A stretch of 64,000 bases of DNA, from assembly GCF_003945325.1 (NCBI RefSeq), contig NZ_AP019307.1, forward strand, positions 744,001-808,000. Reading direction: 5' to 3'. The notes under the pieces were generated by a model that saw only the letters and a list, made by a program, of their open reading frames with translations, searched no databases and was not told the origin of the DNA. Made by a program: the position numbers and the translations under genes. Positions within the stretch are counted from its first letter, which is position 1, and each line of letters opens with the position of its first letter. Shown here piece by piece: positions 1 through 8,301 of this stretch. This stretch comes from Nocardioides baekrokdamisoli. Lineage in GTDB: Bacteria; Actinomycetota; Actinomycetes; Propionibacteriales; Nocardioidaceae.

Positions 1-948
1 GTTCGCTCGGATGACAGGATCTGCATCCATGCGGTCTTGTTTCTGCTGGTCCGCGACTGAAATCAACGGCTGCTCAGTAGCCTCACTTTCGAGGAACTCG
101 AGCCAGGCGTACCGCGCCTTCGCCGCAGCGTTCCCAAATAGCCAGAAGCCGTGCGCGTTTCGGGTAAGGAAGACGAGGTAGTAGACCGGCTGCTGCCCTT
201 CCTTTCGATAGACAGGAGCGACGACCCAGCCCATGCTCGCGGCATCGCCGAGACGGCGCGCGTACTCCTCCACCACCGCGTCAGCCGCGATCGACCAGTT
301 GGCCTTACCGGACTCTTCGTAGGCGTCGATGGCAACCCTGCGCCACCAGCGACCGCCACACATCGTGTCGACCGCATCAGTGTTTGCCCTATCGCCAAGT
401 TTGTAGACAAGGCCGGCAGACCTCCGGATTGCGTCGGCACTGATGTTCAGTAGGGCTTCGGTAGCAGGGCTCGGATGGCGACGAGGACCGCTCAGGATGC
501 GAACCAGTTCATCCATCGACAAGTTCACGCCGCACGGGTCGAGAAACAAAAACAGGCTGGCCTGTCGACCGAAGTCAACGATTTCGTCGAGGTAGTCGGC
601 GCAGTCGCCCTTGCGAGTCTCGACATTGATCCCTCGGGCACGGTACTCGTCGGCCACGGATTCCAAGCGTGCGAAATCGTCCTTGTCCTTCTCCACTAGA
701 AAGACGTCCACCTGGGACCGGCCCTTAAGTTTCTGCGCCTCGATCATCATGCGTTCCGCTGAGCCAGCCGATCCGTCCTCGTACCGCCCGCGCCCACCAA
801 ACCCATCGGTGATGACACAGCGCTTGGGGTTCAGGTAGCTGGCTGTCTTCGCAGCGTAGGGGAGCACGTACTGCATGAGGATCGCGTGCTTGTAGACAGA
901 CTGACCCTTCTTTGCTCGTGTCAGGCCAGCGTCAGTTCCCGTCGACAT
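1..948 (-). CDS. tcmP: Three-Cys-motif partner protein TcmP (3' end cut by window edge)
   Basis: An open frame of 316 codons starts at ATG 948 and runs off the left edge without a stop. The product matches the TcmP family, known as the partner of the Gp37/Gp68 (DUF5131) radical-SAM-like three-Cys-motif protein; its biochemical role is not settled. The N-terminus has the KHAIL signature (residues 20-24), then DGFGGRGRYEDG (48-59), which sits where SAM-binding Rossmann proteins have their glycine loop, and FLDPCG (135-140), resembling the catalytic loop of DNA methyltransferases. No zinc motif is visible. It is the last visible gene of a minus-strand island with the HEPN and ATPase genes upstream. 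The usual partner gene, if present, should lie just left of position 1. Methyltransferase activity is inference. Confidence 0.85.
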   Translation of the reverse strand, partial: MSTGTDAGLTRAKKGQSVYKHAILMQYVLPYAAKTASYLNPKRCVITDGFGGRGRYEDGSAGSAERMMIEAQKLKGRSQVDVFLVEKDKDDFARLESVADEYRARGINVETRKGDCADYLDEIVDFGRQASLFLFLDPCGVNLSMDELVRILSGPRRHPSPATEALLNISADAIRRSAGLVYKLGDRANTDAVDTMCGGRWWRRVAIDAYEESGKANWSIAADAVVEEYARRLGDAASMGWVVAPVYRKEGQQPVYYLVFLTRNAHGFWLFGNAAAKARYAWLEFLESEATEQPLISVADQQKQDRMDADPVIRAN

Positions 949-1088
949 TGTGCGACTCCCGAAATGATCCGGCGCCAAGACTCGGTCAGCGCGCTCTCGC
1001 CGGCAGAGCTCGTGCCTCGACACGGTAGACCTTCAGAGGGACCGATCGGCGCCGAAACGCGGGCCGCCCACCGCCACGGCGGGAGTTG

Positions 1089-2078
1089 TCAGTCGCGACT
1101 AACAAGGTTGTGGATGCAGTCCGGACACATGCCGAACTCGCTCGTCGTCCACATACCACAGGACGAGCATCGGTCGATATAACCGTGGGAGCAGTGGAAA
1201 CCGCAGTTGAAGCACACGAAGTCCGGATCGGAATCGGGCGCGCTCAGCCGTTTCACCTCGCCGTCGACAACCGCAGCCCCTTCAACGAACGCTTGCACCT
1301 CGCATTCGGGACACTCGGTGACCGGCCACTCGCCGCCGTCCTTAATCACCTCGTAGGACGAGAGATTTAGAACGCCGACCACGTACTCGGCCGCAGCGGC
1401 TTCCGGATCGTCGGGGCTCCACCAACAGAACAGACACTTGGTGCCATCCGGGACCGTTAGACACGCCTGCGAACAGCGCGGGCAGACCAAGAGCAGATCA
1501 GACGCGTCGAGTTCAGACTTCAGGGTGGCAAGGCGTTCTGCCACAAAGGCCTTGATCTCACCCAAGACGGACGCGATCTCGGACAGAGCGTCTCGTATCA
1601 GGTCAGCCTCACCTGCCGGGGCGTCCGGAAGGATCTGCTTCTCAAGGAACCAGACCACGAAGTCCAGTCCGCGAGCAAGTTCGGTCTTGGTAGCCACAGG
1701 GTCGATGGCGACCACGGCGAAGTGAGCGACGCGGTTCCGCAGCCGCCGCACCGCGTCGACGTTCTGGGCTTGCTGCTTGGAGATGGTGATCCCGACGTTG
1801 GACTCAAGCCGCTTAAGCCCTTGCATCGCGTCAACCGTCGGTACGTCTCCGGCCTTAAAGCCGCTCAACGTCGCCGCATCGACGTTCTTGCACGCCAGCG
1901 TCCAATGCTCCCGAATCAATCGGGCTTTGATCAGGACCTCAATCGCTCCGAACAGGTGGATCGCAGCGTATTTGTTGTCCGCCGGAGACTTTGCCATCTC
2001 CTCAACGGCGTGCCCAAGGAAGTCGAGCCCGTTCTCCACGACAGCCCAACTGATGTCCGACGTCCCGCTTGCAGTCAC
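1089..2078 (-). CDS. HEPN-like protein with three C-terminal zinc ribbons
   Basis: 329 residues. The N-terminal 150 residues are helical and carry R114-N115-x3-H119, the RNxxxH signature of catalytic HEPN ribonucleases, followed by a conserved-looking helix. The C-terminus holds twelve paired cysteines forming three four-cysteine ribbons: C199/C202 with C215/C218, C256/C259 with C289/C292, and C304/C307 with C318/C321. I do not recognise a named family for this architecture. HEPN domains of this type occur in toxins, abortive-infection proteins and helicase-associated RNases, so an RNA-cleaving role with zinc ribbons for target or partner binding is an inference. It lies 140 bp upstream of tcmP and 252 bp downstream of the ATPase gene, all on the minus strand. 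It could instead be a non-catalytic pTAC/DUF4145-like HEPN; DUF4145 proteins share this kind of N-terminal domain. Confidence 0.6.
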   Translation of the reverse strand: MTASGTSDISWAVVENGLDFLGHAVEEMAKSPADNKYAAIHLFGAIEVLIKARLIREHWTLACKNVDAATLSGFKAGDVPTVDAMQGLKRLESNVGITISKQQAQNVDAVRRLRNRVAHFAVVAIDPVATKTELARGLDFVVWFLEKQILPDAPAGEADLIRDALSEIASVLGEIKAFVAERLATLKSELDASDLLLVCPRCSQACLTVPDGTKCLFCWWSPDDPEAAAAEYVVGVLNLSSYEVIKDGGEWPVTECPECEVQAFVEGAAVVDGEVKRLSAPDSDPDFVCFNCGFHCSHGYIDRCSSCGMWTTSEFGMCPDCIHNLVSRD

Positions 2079-2330
2079 CGAACGAGTATCCCCCAGCCCG
2101 TGCGCCGTTCGACGACCTCAGGGCAAGCCGCCGGCATGCGCCATGAACCCAGGCCTACGGCCACTTGGACAAGCGCCCCGGCTGAGTTCGCCGGACCTGA
2201 CCGCGTTCTCTTGGTCAGTGCAGATCTAGGGCCGCGTCATTTCGCGACCATGTCTTCAGCCCACGACCGACATGGGTCGCCTGACGGTTCCCATGGCTGG
2301 GCACTTCCCACGCCCTCGCGAAGGGCCAAC
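2079..2330. other. Intergenic, no gene supported
   Basis: The 252 bp between the ATPase stop and the HEPN gene start show no open frame with coding character, no clear terminator with a T-tract and no strong promoter hexamers on the minus strand. It may hold the HEPN gene promoter. Confidence 0.5.
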
Positions 2331-3581
2331 TCAGCCGTCGTCGAGCGTTACATCCGCTGGCAGGACCTGAGAACCGAGGGCCAGCGTCTCCGGAGCCATA
2401 CCGACCCGACTGGCCACATATGTAGCCAGTCCGGCATATGCGAATGCGACTCGCTCGAGGTCGATCACCTCGAGCCAACCGTCGTCATTCAACTTCCGAA
2501 CGGCGGACTCGGTCTCGCCGAGTTCAAGACCAGCGCTTGTCGCGATACCGGGGTAGGTACCGTTCCCAAGATGCGCAACGGCGCCCAGCACCGCCTTCTC
2601 GACGTCCGACGCATCCTCCCAACGCGTCGCGAAAATCCGCCGGATCTCACCACTTGCCTCGCTGATGGCAACCTGGACATCACCGGGGAGGATGCCGGGC
2701 TTCAGCGCAGTGGAGGCACCGCTCTCCTCCCAAGCCCAGTAGCCGATCAGTTGGATCAGGTAGGGATGACCGTCAGCCGCAGCGATTGCCTCCTCGACTG
2801 CCGTGCCCAACCAATCGACATCGGAGTCCAGCCCCGCTTGCAGCGCAAGCCCAGCGGCTGTTGGATCCAGCCGGTGCAGTTCGAGGTACTCGAATCGTTC
2901 AGAAAAGCCGTATGCCCGGGCCAGCGTTCTCGACATCGAGGTCAAGCCTGCGCCGATGAATACGAAGGGAACTGGATCGTGCTCATGGCCGAGTTGCTGC
3001 AGCGCAGGCAAAAGCCTCCGCAGGCTGCCCTGGCTAGCCTCTTGGAGTTCGTCCACTGTGAGGACCAGGCCCAGGCCACCCGCGCCGCCTAGCTCCTGAA
3101 CCAGGCGACTCAACGCGACGCCGAAGGGCTCGTCTGTCGCCGCGTCATCTCGACGCCAGGTTGCCCTTGCCGTTGTTCCACCAAGACCGACGGAGAGGCT
3201 TAGTTCGTCAAGCGAACCCCGGATCCGGGACACAAGGCCGGGCCCCATGCGCTCAATCTCGCGCCGAATGGCCACGGCGATCGCGACACAGAGATCTGTT
3301 TCTGAATCGGCCGTGACGGATGCCACCACCAACCCCTCGTCGCGGCCGACCGCCTCGACTTCCTTCAGCAGAACCGTCTTCCCTAGCCCGCGGGGAGCCG
3401 TAAAGAAGAGCGGTGCAATCCCCCCGCGATTCTCCGCGACAGCCTTCATCCGTTCTTGCGCAGTCTTCATCTGTCGGCTTCGCCCGGCGAGGTAGGGCGG
3501 AAGGGTCCCGGGGCGCGGGCCAAACGGGTTGGGGCGGTTCGGGGATGCTGGCGGTTGGCCGGCCGCAGCGGAGAGGCTCAT
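2331..3581 (-). CDS. AAA-type P-loop ATPase (AAA_16/Orc1-like)
   Basis: 416 residues from ATG 3581, preceded by GGAG eight bases upstream; a longer in-frame extension to 3917 is low-complexity and reads like non-coding. Walker A is APRGLGKT (62-69) and Walker B LVLTVDELQ (172-180), the acidic DE being the catalytic pair. A winged-helix-like C-terminal part follows (about 310-400). This is the build of signalling or regulatory AAA ATPases that load or sense another factor; no nuclease or helicase motif is visible. Same strand as the HEPN and tcmP genes, which suggests one functional island, though the 252 bp gap argues against tight operon coupling. Function beyond ATP binding is unknown. Confidence 0.75.
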   Translation of the reverse strand: MSLSAAAGQPPASPNRPNPFGPRPGTLPPYLAGRSRQMKTAQERMKAVAENRGGIAPLFFTAPRGLGKTVLLKEVEAVGRDEGLVVASVTADSETDLCVAIAVAIRREIERMGPGLVSRIRGSLDELSLSVGLGGTTARATWRRDDAATDEPFGVALSRLVQELGGAGGLGLVLTVDELQEASQGSLRRLLPALQQLGHEHDPVPFVFIGAGLTSMSRTLARAYGFSERFEYLELHRLDPTAAGLALQAGLDSDVDWLGTAVEEAIAAADGHPYLIQLIGYWAWEESGASTALKPGILPGDVQVAISEASGEIRRIFATRWEDASDVEKAVLGAVAHLGNGTYPGIATSAGLELGETESAVRKLNDDGWLEVIDLERVAFAYAGLATYVASRVGMAPETLALGSQVLPADVTLDDG

Positions 3582-3885
3582 CGAACGCTCCGAGATGATC
3601 TCGTGAGGAAGGCGGAGAGCACTTCCGAAACGTACTTCACCGGACCGACATCCGTGCGGCGATCCGACCACTGGGAGCGGGGCGGGGAACGTGAACGGGT
3701 GCGCGCCGCAGATGAACCGCCTGCCCTGGCTGACCGTGGGACCCACAGGAGCGAACGGGTCAAAGCGGGTGCTTGCGCTTGACCTCGTAACCGCAACCAC
3801 GACGGGCGAAGGCACGGCATCGAGGGTCCGCGCGTCATTCCGCCGCGTACGGGAACAGCGAGACGCGCTGCATCCGCACCGGTTC
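3582..3885. other. Intergenic, no gene supported
   Basis: About 300 bp between the ATPase start and the MmcQ/YjbR stop. Several short frames are open on both strands but none has convincing codon use, a ribosome site or a recognisable product. I see no tRNA, terminator or repeat here. It marks the change from the island at the left to the rest of the window. Confidence 0.5.
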
Positions 3886-4248
3886 CTAGAACGGCAACTC
3901 GTCGGCGCGTGCCTCAAGCAATGCGACCGGGGCAGTCAACCGCCACGCCTCGAAGGTGAGCTCGGCCAGCTCATCGCGCTCAACGCCTTCGAGGCGGACG
4001 ACCACCCAGCCGAAACCTCCTGAGGTGAACTGCACCTCGAAGACCTTCGGACGCTCGGCCACCAGAGAGAGCTGCTCCACGATCGTCTGCTTCAACCCGA
4101 CCGTTCGGGTCGCCGGCCAGAGGTAGCCGAACGTCCGGCCATCGACGTCGAACCGGAGCCACCTGTCCCGCTCGGAGTGGCTGACACCGGGGAGCTGGGA
4201 AACCAGGTCGAGGAAGTCAGGGATCTCGCAGGGCACGACCGTCATCAT
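3886..4248 (-). CDS. MmcQ/YjbR family protein
   Basis: 120 residues, the usual length of the MmcQ/YjbR (DUF419) fold. The pattern VDGRTFGYLWPATRT followed by an LVAERPKVFEVQFTSGG stretch and VVVRLEGV is typical: a small alpha/beta protein with a double-stranded-DNA-binding-like (CyaY-like) fold, found widely in actinobacteria with no assigned reaction. Two adjacent ATG codons (4248 and 4245) are possible starts; no good ribosome site helps choose. It stands alone between the left island and the NTF2-like gene. Confidence 0.8.
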   Translation of the reverse strand: MMTVVPCEIPDFLDLVSQLPGVSHSERDRWLRFDVDGRTFGYLWPATRTVGLKQTIVEQLSLVAERPKVFEVQFTSGGFGWVVVRLEGVERDELAELTFEAWRLTAPVALLEARADELPF

Positions 4249-4372
4249 GCCGCGGACGGGGCACGGCGACCCGATGGGACGCCGCCGTTCCGCGGCGTGA
4301 CCGATCGTCCGGACCCGGTCTGCTCCCCGGCATCACGCACCAGTTGTCAGCCTCCCTACGCGAGTTGAGGAG

Positions 4373-4798
4373 TCAGGACGCTGGCGGCGCGGCGACACCG
4401 ACGTTGACACCGGCGATCGCAATCCAACCTTCGCTGGCGCGTCGCACGGTGAGCAACAATCGCGTGTCGCCCGGCGGCAGACCTCCGATCGGCGCATCCT
4501 CGTGCCGACCACGTCGGATCAGAGCATGTACGGCAGCCACGTCGTCGCCAGCATCGATCACGCTCGCCTCGACGAGAGCCACGGTCGAGTGCCGGAGCGG
4601 TCCCGCGAACGCCCATGCGTGCCCGTCGACGATGCCCTGGCGACCGACCATGGGCGTCCCGAGGAGGTTGACGAACACCGCGTCCTCAGCGAACACGGCC
4701 CGAAGCGCTTCGGGATCCTTGGCTTCGATCGCAGCAACAAATGCGCTCACCACCCCGGCAGCAGTGCTGGCGACGACTTCTTCAGACGCTGACTTCAT
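4373..4798 (-). CDS. SnoaL/NTF2-like protein (SgcJ/EcaC type)
   Basis: 141 residues with the cone-shaped NTF2-like fold: an N-terminal helix (VVSAFVAAIEAKDPEALRAV), then FAEDAVFVNLLG and a beta sheet ending in EGWIAIAGVNVGV. Members include polyketide-pathway isomerases and ketosteroid isomerase relatives; substrate unknown here. Start chosen at ATG 4798 because GGAG at 4808-4811 is nine bases upstream; the alternative ATG at 4807 touches that GGAG and would have no spacing. Divergent from the TetR gene at 4860, which probably represses it through the shared 61 bp gap. Confidence 0.75.
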   Translation of the reverse strand: MKSASEEVVASTAAGVVSAFVAAIEAKDPEALRAVFAEDAVFVNLLGTPMVGRQGIVDGHAWAFAGPLRHSTVALVEASVIDAGDDVAAVHALIRRGRHEDAPIGGLPPGDTRLLLTVRRASEGWIAIAGVNVGVAAPPAS

Positions 4799-4816
4799 GG
4801 CAGCCATCTCCTTTTG

Positions 4817-4852
4817 CTTTACTAATGGTCAATGAATAGGAAGATGGTAAAG
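4817..4852. promoter_or_regulatory. Candidate TetR operator between divergent genes
   Basis: The gap between the NTF2-like and TetR genes is notably A/T-rich for this genome. It contains CTTTAC (4817-4822) and its inverted partner GTAAAG (4847-4852), 24 bp apart, and TTGACC on the minus strand inside the interval. The arrangement fits an autoregulated divergent TetR promoter. Inference from layout; the exact operator is not proven. Confidence 0.4.
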
Positions 4853-4859
4853 TGAGTCC

Positions 4860-5504
4860 GTGGATGACGTCAAGGAGCGCCCGTACGTATCGCCTCTTCG
4901 CGAGGCGCAGGCGGCTCGTACACGACTCGCCGTCATCGATGCAGCCCGCCACCTCTTCCTCGAGCAGGGCTACGCCTCGACCACCGTGGACCAGATCGCC
5001 AAGCTCGCGGGCGTCAGCAAGCCAACAGTGTTCAGCTCAGTCGGATCCAAGGCCGCCATCTTCAAAGCGGTCCGTGATGTCGCCATGGCCGGTGATGACG
5101 GGCCCGCACCGGTCCTCGATCGGCCATCGGTGGACCGCGCCAGGAAGGCAGCTTCGGCCGAGGAAGCAATACACGCCCTCGCATCCCACATCTCGGCCCT
5201 GCAGAAGCGGTACGGCCTGATCGATGCGGTCCTGTCTGGAGCAGCAGCCTGTGGTGACCCCGAGCTTCTGGAGCTCTGGGAGACCGCTGAGGCACAGCGC
5301 CGTACGGGCGCGGGGTTCCTCATCGAGATCGTCGCGGCCAAGGGCCGGCTCAGCGTTGACCCAGAGGAGGCAGCGGACCGGCTGAGCACCTTCATGGCGC
5401 CGGACAACTACCGGCGACTCGTACGCGCGGGCCGCTGGTCCGATGACGACTATCGGGAATGGCTCGCCCATACGTTGACGCACCAACTGCTGCTGTCGAG
5501 CTAG
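4860..5504 (+). CDS. TetR family transcriptional regulator
   Basis: 214 residues from GTG 4860. The N-terminal helix-turn-helix is clear: ARHLFLEQGYASTTVDQIAK followed by AGVSKPTVFSSVGSKAAIF (about 30-70). The C-terminal ligand domain is not assignable. A further GTG at 4852 is possible. It is divergent from the NTF2-like gene and its stop codon shares the palindrome CTAG with the stop of the converging DUF2306 gene. Likely represses itself and the NTF2-like gene. Confidence 0.85.
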   Translation: MDDVKERPYVSPLREAQAARTRLAVIDAARHLFLEQGYASTTVDQIAKLAGVSKPTVFSSVGSKAAIFKAVRDVAMAGDDGPAPVLDRPSVDRARKAASAEEAIHALASHISALQKRYGLIDAVLSGAAACGDPELLELWETAEAQRRTGAGFLIEIVAAKGRLSVDPEEAADRLSTFMAPDNYRRLVRAGRWSDDDYREWLAHTLTHQLLLSS

Positions 5505-6646
5505 CCGTGGCTGAGCGCTGTGCCGACTCCTGACATGGCTTCGTCCGTGGGCTGGCTGGCGCGTCGCCAGCGGCTTGCCGCGATCAGGAGGAGGCCGAGC
5601 GAGATCGAGATGGCCGGACCCGTCAGCAGCGCGCCATAGAACCCCGGTACGGCGCCGAAGGCCACGCCGAAGACGCCCCACAGCACAACGGTCAGCGGGA
5701 TCCCCAGGAGCACACTGGTGCGGTACGTGATCCAGTCATGGCGCGCCGGTTCTGAACTCGCCGTCCCTGCTGCCCGCGCTGAAGTGGTGAGCGCGACCAA
5801 CGCAGTCACGGCCCAACAGACGGTGACCCGATCCGCCCCGGAGAAGTGGGCTGCGTACAGCCAGCCGAGGAGTACGGCTCCGCCGATCCCGGCGACCCAC
5901 GACGCGTTCACCATCGCCGGGGCGAGGTGCCTGACGGGGTGCACGGCCGACCGCGGCGGCGCCACGTACCGGGCCGCCAGCACTGCTGCTGTAGGCGCCA
6001 GGAACGCCTCGATGCCAGCGCCGGCGAGATTGCTGACCTCCTGGGTGCTGTGCGGCCACACCAGGCCGAAGACGAGATACCCCAGGCGCAGGAAAGGCGC
6101 CGTGCACAACAGCGCAAACGCGTAGGTCATCAAGATCCGATGCGTGGCCATCTGCTGACGTCGAATCGCCACCCAGCCCAGCAACGTGCCGAGCAGCGTT
6201 CCCAACGCAAGACCGAAGAGTTGGATGTTGAAGGCAGCGCCGTCGAAGGTCCCCGAAGGACGAACGGACACCAGAAAAACCATCGCAGCGAGCATCCCGA
6301 CAATCACGCAGACCACCTGGACGCGACCCAACCAGCGATGGATGACGATCCGACGTCGGCTGCGAGCGCTGAGTTGGAACACCGCCAGCAGGATGGCCGT
6401 GGCTGACACGGTGGTGTGCATGACCATCACCGCCAGGTTCTGCTGGTAACGCGGCGATTGCACGTCATGGATGGACCCGAGGCCCAATGCTTGCCGATCC
6501 CCCACCACGCCCGAGTAGACGTGATCCCACAGCGCCGGTCCGTGGAACAGGAATCGGGACATGTATTCGAAGGCCATCGGCGCGTACAGCACCACCCACG
6601 CGGCAACAAGTAACCACGCAATCTTCGCGAACCGACTACCAGCCAT
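5501..6646 (-). CDS. DUF2306-like multi-pass membrane protein
   Basis: 381 residues with about nine hydrophobic segments. The sequence LFLVSVRPSG with HRWLGRVQVVCVIVGM and QQMATHRILMTYAFALL matches the DUF2306 pattern: conserved His residues in HRWLGR and in THR may bind haem or a quinone, but this is not shown. Good ribosome site GGAGG just upstream of ATG 6646. Divergent from the TetR gene at 6672 with only 25 bp between them, so that regulator probably controls it. Substrate and activity unknown. Confidence 0.7.
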   Translation of the reverse strand: MAGSRFAKIAWLLVAAWVVLYAPMAFEYMSRFLFHGPALWDHVYSGVVGDRQALGLGSIHDVQSPRYQQNLAVMVMHTTVSATAILLAVFQLSARSRRRIVIHRWLGRVQVVCVIVGMLAAMVFLVSVRPSGTFDGAAFNIQLFGLALGTLLGTLLGWVAIRRQQMATHRILMTYAFALLCTAPFLRLGYLVFGLVWPHSTQEVSNLAGAGIEAFLAPTAAVLAARYVAPPRSAVHPVRHLAPAMVNASWVAGIGGAVLLGWLYAAHFSGADRVTVCWAVTALVALTTSARAAGTASSEPARHDWITYRTSVLLGIPLTVVLWGVFGVAFGAVPGFYGALLTGPAISISLGLLLIAASRWRRASQPTDEAMSGVGTALSHG

Positions 6647-6659
6647 CGCAACCTCCGGT

Positions 6660-6673
6660 ATAACAGTAGTTAT
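6660..6673. promoter_or_regulatory. Inverted repeat over TetR start and DUF2306 promoter
   Basis: ATAAC-AGTA-GTTAT is a 5+4+5 inverted repeat that ends inside the ATG (6672-6674) of the TetR gene. TATAAC at 6659-6664 is a good -10 hexamer placing the transcript start at or next to the ATG, which has no ribosome site, so the TetR mRNA is probably leaderless. TetR binding here would block both divergent genes. Confidence 0.5.
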
Positions 6674-7343
6674 GGATCAGGGTTTCACGCCGGCTCCTCA
6701 GGAACAAGACGGGATGCGTGAGCGTCTCGTCACAGCGGCCGTGGCCGTCATCGCCGAGCACGGAGTGGGCGGGTTTTCCGCTCGCCGGGTCACCCGCGCG
6801 GCGAACACCTCGACGATGGCGGTCTACACACAGTTCGGATCCATGGAGTCACTGGTCGAGGCAGTGATCGATGTCGCGTTCAGCCGGATGGAAAGGGCTC
6901 TGGCGGAGGCCCCGGCCACCGATGACCCGTTGCGGGACGTGAGCGCCCAGACCTTGGCGTACCTCAACTTCGCCACCCACAACAGAGACCTCTACGGGGT
7001 CATGTTCGGAACGATCCCCCTCGGCCCGTACCGGCGCACAACACCCAGCCAACTCCGGACCGGTCGCACCCAGACCCTTGACCGGGTCGGCGCCAATCTT
7101 GCGAGAGCCGCTGACGAGGGGCGCATCGCTCCTCGTCCCATCACCGACCTGGCGTTCATGTGGTGGAGCACAATCCACGGGTACGCGCTGTTGGAGACCA
7201 CCGGACACATCCGCGCCACACCAGGACGCAACCGGATCCTCGCCGCGCTTCTCGAAACGATGTTCATCGGACTCGGGGACCGACCTGCGGAGGCGAATGA
7301 TTCGGTCACGCGTGGCCTCAACTCCGGCCACGGGCGCGCCTGA
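6672..7343 (+). CDS. TetR family transcriptional regulator
   Basis: 223 residues from ATG 6672. HTH at about 15-60: AVIAEHGVGGFSARRVTR then ANTSTMAVYTQFGSMESL. A TetR_C_33-like ligand domain follows (LRDVSAQTLAYLNFATHNRDLYGVMFG). An alternative start at ATG 6714 would remove 14 residues. The start codon overlaps an inverted repeat, so autoregulation is likely. Divergent DUF2306 membrane gene is the obvious target. Confidence 0.85.
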   Translation: MDQGFTPAPQEQDGMRERLVTAAVAVIAEHGVGGFSARRVTRAANTSTMAVYTQFGSMESLVEAVIDVAFSRMERALAEAPATDDPLRDVSAQTLAYLNFATHNRDLYGVMFGTIPLGPYRRTTPSQLRTGRTQTLDRVGANLARAADEGRIAPRPITDLAFMWWSTIHGYALLETTGHIRATPGRNRILAALLETMFIGLGDRPAEANDSVTRGLNSGHGRA

Positions 7344-7380
7344 CTGGCACACCGTCGCCCATTCCGCCGCGACGGGCCCC

Positions 7381-8301
7381 CTACGGAGTCGCGATCGCGG
7401 AGTAGACGGCCTGGGTCTGTGCGTTGGCGCCGCCCTGATTCGGGTGGAACGGGAAGGCGAGCAGAAGCGCGTTCTGAGTCGACAACGGGACCAGCCCCTC
7501 GATGTCACGTACATCGGGCGCCTTGCAGACGTCGTGTCCGACCGTGGGCGTGAAGGTGTCGACCAGTTGGGCGTGCGTCAAGGTGGCGACCGTCGCCAGC
7601 ATGGCGTTCATCTCCCGGAACTTGTCCGCCATGTACGCCATGTCGGCGTCCGGCACCGGCACGACCGGCCAGCACCCCTTGCCGTTCAGCGGAACGCCGT
7701 CGAGATAGTTCACCAGCAGGATCCGGGCATGCGGGGAACGCTGGTGGACGCCGGCGATGGCCGCGGCGATCTTGGGAGCGGTGGCCTTGACCGCGGCGCT
7801 GATCTGGTCGACACCGTCCGCGGTGAACTTCGCCTTGCAGCCCTGGCCGGGCAGGTCGAACGGCAGCAGGCTCAGGCACGCCTCGATGTCGGTGGCGAGT
7901 CCGATGTCGTTGCCGCCGATCCCGAGGGTGACCAGGTCGGTCGTAGGGGTGAGCTTGTCGAACTGCGGCGCAGCAGTGCCGCCCAGGGGCAGTCCGGTCT
8001 GCGGATGGGTCATGTCGACCGTCGTCGCGCTGCCGCAGGTGGCGTCGCGGAAGACCGCAACGTGCAGCATTTCGGCGATCTGGTGGGGGTAGTTGCTCGC
8101 CGACTGCGCGCAGTCGATCGGGACCGAATCCGTCGTCGGCGGGAAGGCCGTCAGCACGTCGGCGCTCCAAGAGTCGCCGAGCGCGACGTACTCCCGATAC
8201 CGAGGAACCGCGGCGCCAGCGCTGGAGGGAACCAGGGCGACGAGCGTCGTGCCGACTGCGGCGAGAGCGATGGCGGCCGAGTACGAGCGGGAGCCGAGCA
8301 T
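7381..8301 (-). CDS. Secreted SGNH/GDSL hydrolase
   Basis: 306 residues from ATG 8301 with GGAGG upstream. N-terminal signal peptide about 1-30 (hydrophobic AAIALAAVGTTLVALVPSSAGA). SGNH blocks in order: ALGDSWS (catalytic Ser), the Gly block, IGGNDIG (Asn) and FHPNQGG (catalytic His with the preceding position two before Asn). Cysteine pairs suggest disulphides outside the cell, as in Streptomyces lipases and Rv0518-like esterases. Acts on an ester bond of unknown substrate. Monocistronic between converging TetR and diverging HNH genes. Confidence 0.85.
   Translation of the reverse strand: MLGSRSYSAAIALAAVGTTLVALVPSSAGAAVPRYREYVALGDSWSADVLTAFPPTTDSVPIDCAQSASNYPHQIAEMLHVAVFRDATCGSATTVDMTHPQTGLPLGGTAAPQFDKLTPTTDLVTLGIGGNDIGLATDIEACLSLLPFDLPGQGCKAKFTADGVDQISAAVKATAPKIAAAIAGVHQRSPHARILLVNYLDGVPLNGKGCWPVVPVPDADMAYMADKFREMNAMLATVATLTHAQLVDTFTPTVGHDVCKAPDVRDIEGLVPLSTQNALLLAFPFHPNQGGANAQTQAVYSAIATP

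Noticed and set aside
3582..3885. Upstream extension of the ATPase (to 3917) as coding
   Set aside because: The extension is Arg/Ser/Cys-rich and unlike the rest; a good ribosome site precedes ATG 3581 instead.
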